Positions 58,491-64,000 of a stretch of 64,000 bases of DNA are shown one piece after another. Every line of letters begins with the position of its first letter. The stretch's first letter is position 1. The DNA is taken from NCBI RefSeq assembly GCF_047948215.1, contig NC_134463.1, positions 98,298,657-98,362,656 of the forward strand. Reading direction: 5' to 3'. Both the position numbers and the translations under genes were made by a program. Under the pieces are notes generated by a model, which saw only the letters and a program-made list of their open reading frames with translations, did no database searches and was not told the origin of the DNA. Source of the DNA: Lycorma delicatula. Lineage: Eukaryota; Arthropoda; Insecta; Hemiptera; Fulgoridae.

Positions 58491-60603
58491 ACAACTCAAC
58501 AAGTGATGTTTGGGTTTATTACTGAACTAAACCCAATGAACTCACAGGGCAACACTTTCACCTAACGCTGAAAGAACCGAATTCACCACTTAACTCTAAT
58601 GCACACTGCACATTTTTTATTATTAACTTGTTTACAAATCAGGACCTGCTAGTATCTTTCTGTTGAAACCGTGTACTTTAATAAGAGCGCTGCAATTCCA
58701 CGCGGTTTTTTAATTCGTAAAATAATTTCATATCTATGTTGTTCATGCGTTTCCATAATTATATTTCTATTTCCAATTGTTATATTCAAGTTTGTGTTGT
58801 ACTGATAATTTATCGCGTAACTCCCGTTAAACCCCTGAATGCCTTTATTTTCTAGAAAAACTTCATGGAAGTATTAAAAGGAGTCATTTAACCGAACACT
58901 CGACAGAGAGATAAAGAGCATTTAGATGGACTGTATGTTAGGATAACAGATTTTTATTGTCGTCTGTTATTTTTTTATATCTGTCTAAATTTTACTTTCC
59001 GTAAATCTTCTACTTTCATGTTAATGAAAAAAACAAAACAAAAAATTGACATAAATTCTTGTTTTTTTTTCATTAAAAACCGAAAATGTAATGATACAGT
59101 TAATTTTTTTTAACTATTATTTTGGACGGCACAGTAACGCGGTAAAGTCATTGGCCAAATACATATGGTGTGAGTTTAGCGCACTCACGGTAAAAAATTA
59201 ATCACGTATTATTGAATACATCTTACTAGTAGTTTCCTTCACTATTAATGAATAATAATTATTCGTTAAAACTGAACTAACAAATTAATAACAAAGCTTT
59301 CTTTTTCAAGTAATCACGCACGAATTGCTGCTTCTATGATTAATAAATTATATAACTTAATGCAAACAAATTCACAATGTGTATAATAATGTAATATTAC
59401 TTAATTGTTTTCAGTCTGACTTTAAATTCATTGCGTTCAAAAATCATTTTCTGTAGTGGCGTTTGCTTTAATATTATGCGAGTAGGAATAATGTCTTATT
59501 ATTTTTAAATTTATTTTGTTTATAAATTTTGGATCATTCATTATTGTTTTGTTTTGATTTTTGAAGCTTGAAGCGTACGTTATAATATATCAAAATTACC
59601 TGAAAAAGATTAATTCACAGACAGATAAATGAAATGCTATCTAATTTATTAGATTACATGATCTTATTGATATTACTGCTGTATAACTTAACAATTTGGT
59701 AAGTAAAAGTGTTTCTATACTATTGTCATACTTCAGCAGAATAATTATGAAATATATTATGCTAAGTAATTAAATACTACAGATTTATACTTCATACGTT
59801 ATTTTTTTATTTTTTTTTGTACCAGTCGGCAATTACTAGCTTATTGAAATTTGACTACTTACGGCTGATACATTTATTTATTTGGTTTCAGCACTTTATA
59901 TAACAATAATAAATTCAAGTAGTTAAACTGTCTAAGGACGGGCGGTGATATGTAGTATTCTCTATTGTTTGGTGTTCACTCGTATTAACAGTGTTTACAG
60001 GCTACATATATAAAAAAAAGCAGACGTCGCAAGCACTCTAGATGTAAAAACTACCATGTATATGACGATTTCTTGTTGTACTTTTCAGCACGTCCTCTCT
60101 AGACACTAATAATAAACATTCAATACATGCTCATTGAGACTGAAGACAAATAAATAAAGCGTCCCTACGTTAACATATGATAAATTATATTATGCACATT
60201 CTTTCTTTTCTTTTTTGTTTTTTTTTTGTATTACTTTTAGAATGTTAGCAGTTAAAAAATTTTTATTTTTGCATAAATAACGACGTAATCTGAGATTCAA
60301 GTAGAACTTATAATTTAATAACTCTTCCATTGAAAAAGAAAATCATAACTGTTATATTTACGTCCTTTTTATCTGTTTATTTAAATAAATAATAATAAAA
60401 GCAGATTCCATTTTATTTTATTAAACTTCTGTTACACCTTTTAAAAATTATAAAATGTATCGTAAAAAAAAACAAGTAAAATTAATTATTTTGTATTAAA
60501 TGAACAATTTTACTTTTAATTTTAATTTACCTCTGTCACTATGGTACAAATTGAAGACTATTCTCACTCTGATAAGCTCTTCAAAAAAATAAATAAAAAA
60601 TTC
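58491..60603. other. AT-rich DNA without recognisable gene
   Basis: 58491-58880 is a little less AT-rich and may be the 5' flank of the preceding transposon. Otherwise nothing recognised. Confidence 0.45.
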
Positions 60604-60776
60604 CCGATCTCCATGGCGGAGTGGTAGAAATCTCGGCCTTTCATCTGGAGGTTACGCTTTCGAATCTCGATCATTCTGGCGTTTTTCGTACGTACAAACT
60701 TCCATTTTTAAACCCACGTACAAGCTTCTTTTATAATTTTCTGTGGTGAATTAATTCGTCAATCGAAAAAAAACAT
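60604..60776 (+). mobile_element. SINE family B2 copy
   Basis: 'tccatggcggagtggtagaaatctcggcctttcatctggagg' holds the A-box form. The B box is changed to CTTTCGAATCTC (60658-60669). The body is 'ggcgtttttcgtacgtacaaacttcc', 'acccacgtacaagcttc', and an A-rich end at about 60776. Confidence 0.83.
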
Positions 60777-61136
60777 TTTAAGACGATGTCTTGGAACTGC
60801 AATTTTTAGAAAACGTTTTTCTAATTAATCTTTTTAGACCAAAAATGCATTACACGTTATCTCTCTGATTATTTATTATAGAAAATTGTTCTTACTACAA
60901 GATAATTTCCAGTCAGAATTATTTTTTTAAATTTGGTAATTTGAAAAAGTTTAAAAATATTTAAGATTAAATTTTTAATGGTAGCGGTCTTTCAATAAAA
61001 ATTTATATGGTTATTACAAATTATTTTTCCGATTCTAAAGTTGAATAATTCACGTTTAATAACACGTAGATATATGAAAATAGTATCAATGGAAAGGGAA
61101 ATTCAAAACGTTTTATATTACATTTGGTTCACAACA
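60777..61136. other. AT-rich spacer
   Basis: Nothing recognised. Confidence 0.5.
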
Positions 61137-61760
61137 TTACATCACACGTTATCAATGTGAGCTGTCTATGTCACTCAACACACATTGTGCCTGTAGTCCA
61201 ATTCCGGCCATATACGTTCTAACATTGAACGATTCACTAATGTAAGGCCTTTGCGGTGCAATCACAAAGATCCTGGATGATAGGTGGTAAACCAAGATAA
61301 CAAGCTAAACTTGTTATCTGACAAAACCCCAGAGAAAAAAGTCGCAGGTCAAAAGATGGGAGAACGTGGAAGCCAACGTAAAGTTCACTATCGTCACAGC
61401 CAGCATCCTCAATCCTCCAGCTCTTTGGTAGTTGTGTATTCTGTTCACAATCTTCCATACTATTGGTTGCGGGATGTCTAATTCTCTGCTGGCTGTGAGG
61501 GGTGTGTGAACTTTTGTTGACTTTGTACCATTGTCTCACACGATCCGTAGAGTTACTTTGGTTACTAGTGGACGGCCTATTACTGTCGCTTGCAAATGCA
61601 TTCTCTTGCTTAAAATCAGAATACCATTTACGGATACTGGGTGCATCTTCATCAAATTTCCTTATAAAATTACATTATATAGTGATAACAAACTGGCACA
61701 CGTGAAAATCCAGCACACAAAAAGTCTTCCTGTCTTCGTTGGGAGTCATTTTCTCTCCTA
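61137..61760 (-). pseudogene. Internally deleted Tc1/mariner-superfamily transposase relic
   Basis: On the minus strand, TPNEDRKTFCVLDFHVCQF (about 61748-61692) begins it. FDEDAPSIRKWYSDFKQENA (about 61663-61602), SDSNRPS and DRVRQWYK follow. About 61500-61400 holds a decayed helix-turn-helix ('ELDIPQPIVWKI' in a second frame). The reading then jumps to the C-terminal part: HVLPSFDLRLFSLGF, corresponding to 'PPRSPDLTPCDFFLWGF', then IQDLCDCTAKAL (about 61275-61240), and 'VYGRNWTT' and 'AELDYRHNVC'-like traces to about 61165. The whole catalytic middle with the first two Asp is missing, so this is a deletion derivative. Confidence 0.8.
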
Positions 61761-62797
61761 TCCCCCTAGCAACGAAATCAATAATTACACAATAGCTGTA
61801 TCAAACACTGATAATCTTTTTCCTTTCTATTGATGATACTTTTATGTATCTGAGTGTTATTAGACGAGACTTATTCAAGTTTGTAATCGGAAAGATCATT
61901 TGAAATAATCCTAAATTTTTGGAAATTGTTTTATTACAACTATATTGCCAATGATTTTATATATATATATATACGCGTATACAGTAAAACCACGAAAAAG
62001 TGGTGTTGAAATAACAAAGAAAGAGGTAATTTTTTTACAGGTAGCATAAGCCTACTTTTTTAAAATTCTGTAATAGATGGGGGAAAAAGTAAATAATTAA
62101 AGCTCAGGATTAAACATAAAAGTTGAAAACTATTTTCGAGTTATAACAAAAAGAATCGATTATATGGAATAAAATCGATTTTTTTTATAAAAGTTAATAA
62201 AAGCTGAACTAACCACATAGTATTAAGTGTATTTAAAGAGTATATATATATCCTTAATAAATTAATATTGAATAGAAGTCTGAATGAATGAATATATTAA
62301 AAAATTTCTGAACGAAATGCAGTTTTTTAGATTGTTAAATTCTCCGGTAAATTTTATTATAATAAATAATAACAGTTGAGCGCCACCGGTAACTCCACTA
62401 AAAAAATGAGATGTATAATTTAATTTGAAAGATTTTCTACAAGAAAAATTTCCATACAATTTGAAATCGAGTTGTTTAAAAAAAAGGTCTTATTACTTTT
62501 CGTTAAACCGTTAAATGGTGCCATAATTAAGAGTTAATTTGTAAAATTAATAGCTTAATAGCTTAAGCTTAATCCTTAGCTTTACTAAAGACACCACAAA
62601 TTAATTAATATTTCTATAGAATTCTCTTGAAAATCAGGAGAAATGCTCTGATATTTAATAAATTTTTATTGTCTTTCAATTCAACCGAAGTAAATTTTTA
62701 CAGAAAATTTAATAACGATCGCATTTGATTGTTAATTTTGACCCATTAATTCAAAATCTATTCACATTGTGAATGATGGTAATTTTAATATTTTTTA

Positions 62798-62838
<41 letters not shown>

Positions 62839-64000
62839 TTATTTTCGCTTTGTTATTTTAACTTATTTGTTATTAATTTATTCCAATTTTATTTTTTAAA
62901 CAAATTAAACTATTATACAATTTTATTCGTTACTAAACAGGGCTGTTAGATTAAGAGAAAACTCATTAAATTTAAGTTTCAATAAAATTTTTCTTAAAAT
63001 TTATTCCTACCTCTAAAAATATATATTCTCTTTTTTTATTTTTCTGGCTCTTTAATAAGAGTTTTCTTATAATTTTTTCATCACTTGAAGCGTAGCCGGG
63101 AAAGGCATGCAACACTTTGTCCGCTTTTTAATCAGTACTCTAAAAATTATTTTTTTTAAATTTGAATGTTTTTAACCTTATCCAAACAAAAATAACGAAA
63201 TGAAGTTTTTTTTAAATGTTGTGTTAAAGAAAAATGAATTGTTTTGTATTACTCGTAAAAGTAGAACAGGATTTACCTTTTATATATTCCAGTTAATTCG
63301 ACTTATCGTGAGAAGCTAATTACTGTTTAATTACGCCATTATTTGAATTTTTATTAATTAATCTATACTGATAATATGAATATTCAAAGCTTAATTGTAA
63401 GAGCAGTTATATAATTCTAAATGATTTAAATCTGGATTTCAAAACTACTAAAAGTTAAGATACGATTTAGTATTTTTATATTAAATCAAAATTGTGTAGA
63501 CTTTAAATAAAAATAAAATATAAATAAAAATCATAAATTATAATTTTCGTCTCATTTTTAATTATTTTTTGTAGCCCAAAATTTCTGCAAAAAAAATTTA
63601 AATTAATATTTCTGTTTAATGAATGAGTTATGATAATTTAATTAAAATTTTTCGTGATTATAACAAAATTAAATAACCTTATATGTTTATTAGTTAAACA
63701 CAAAAAATATAATTAACATAAAATAGAAATAAGCCTAAAAAAAGAAATAATAAAGAGATAGGAAAAACAACACTTTTTTTGTCTTATTTTTTATAATTAT
63801 TCTTTGTTTAGATTTTTAAAATTTAATTTTTAATAATAAAATTAGTACAGGCTAAATATAGGGGCTATTCGTTTTTCTTTACTTAAGCAACGATTTTTAA
63901 AATGCAATGACAGAATTATCTTAGTATATTGTCAAGGTTGTATGGTAGAGTCAATTAGTTACTGAATATATGAATAAATTATGAACGCATAACGAAAACT
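61761..64000. other. AT-rich DNA; (TG)n microsatellite at 62801-62830
   Basis: No gene recognised. There is a (TA)n run at about 61959-61972 and a (GT)15 tract at 62801-62830. Open frames are low-complexity. Confidence 0.5.
62801..62830. repeat. (GT)15 microsatellite
   Basis: Thirty bases of uninterrupted GT, followed by a short 'atgtatgt' extension. Confidence 0.97.

Noticed and set aside
1..64000. CRISPR arrays, bacterial operons, phage genes, riboswitches
   Set aside because: No regularly spaced repeats, no long dense coding frames and no ribosome-binding-site pattern. The content is eukaryotic.
1..64000. Endogenous viral elements or LTR retrotransposons
   Set aside because: I saw no gag/pol/env-like or capsid-like motifs and no paired long terminal repeats.

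Overview
This window looks like intergenic or intronic DNA from a large, AT-rich, repeat-dense animal genome. It is most likely an insect. Hemiptera would fit the mix of rosa-like and mariner transposases, R1/Jockey/RTE-type LINE fragments and tRNA-derived SINEs, but I cannot fix the species from sequence alone. I found no convincing host protein-coding exon, no functional tRNA or rRNA gene, and nothing prokaryotic. Almost every recognisable coding trace is a decayed transposable element, and most open frames are chance or shadows of these.

Layout. 1-1.5 kb: the end of a Tc1/mariner-superfamily (rosa-like) transposase, a hairpin-ended repeat, and a SINE with perfect target-site duplications. 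4.5-6.1 kb: a Jockey-type reverse transcriptase relic with a (TA)n(TG)n microsatellite in it. 7.6-8.5 kb: an internally deleted DNA transposon whose longer relatives lie at 33.4-34.5 kb and 24.0-24.8 kb. 9.9 kb: a second SINE type. 11.5-12.2 kb: a hairpin-ended repeat, also found inverted at 50.8 kb. 12.4-13.4 kb (minus) and 35.6-36.3 kb (plus): two RTE-like reverse transcriptase relics. 16-18.3 kb: a repeat block followed by the 3' end of an R1-like LINE. 18.7-20.3 kb: another transposase, split by a 526-bp insertion that carries a 10-bp duplication. 27.7-28.3 kb: a true mariner (D34D). 29.8-31.1 kb: a near full-length transposase relic with a SINE inserted at its catalytic QQD codons. 38.8-40.3 kb: a Tigger/pogo-like relic, a head-to-head SINE pair, a small palindromic-ended element and a piggyBac-type C-terminus. 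45.0-45.4 kb: a SINE followed by two tandem perfect hairpins. 46.3-47.6 kb, 57.7-58.5 kb and 61.1-61.8 kb: three more transposase relics. 48.2-48.7 kb: a 5'-truncated LINE with 12-bp target-site duplications. 52.1-54.3 kb: two hAT-like non-autonomous elements and a SINE. The spaces between are AT-rich DNA without recognisable genes.

The most informative structure is the SINE set. One head type (A) and a second tRNA-like head (B) share the same 3' tail in some copies, while other B copies carry a different tail. This suggests modular exchange of LINE-recognised tails. Several A copies have perfect 12-18 bp target-site duplications, so they are probably among the youngest insertions here.

All boundaries were read by eye and are approximate unless a target-site duplication fixes them.
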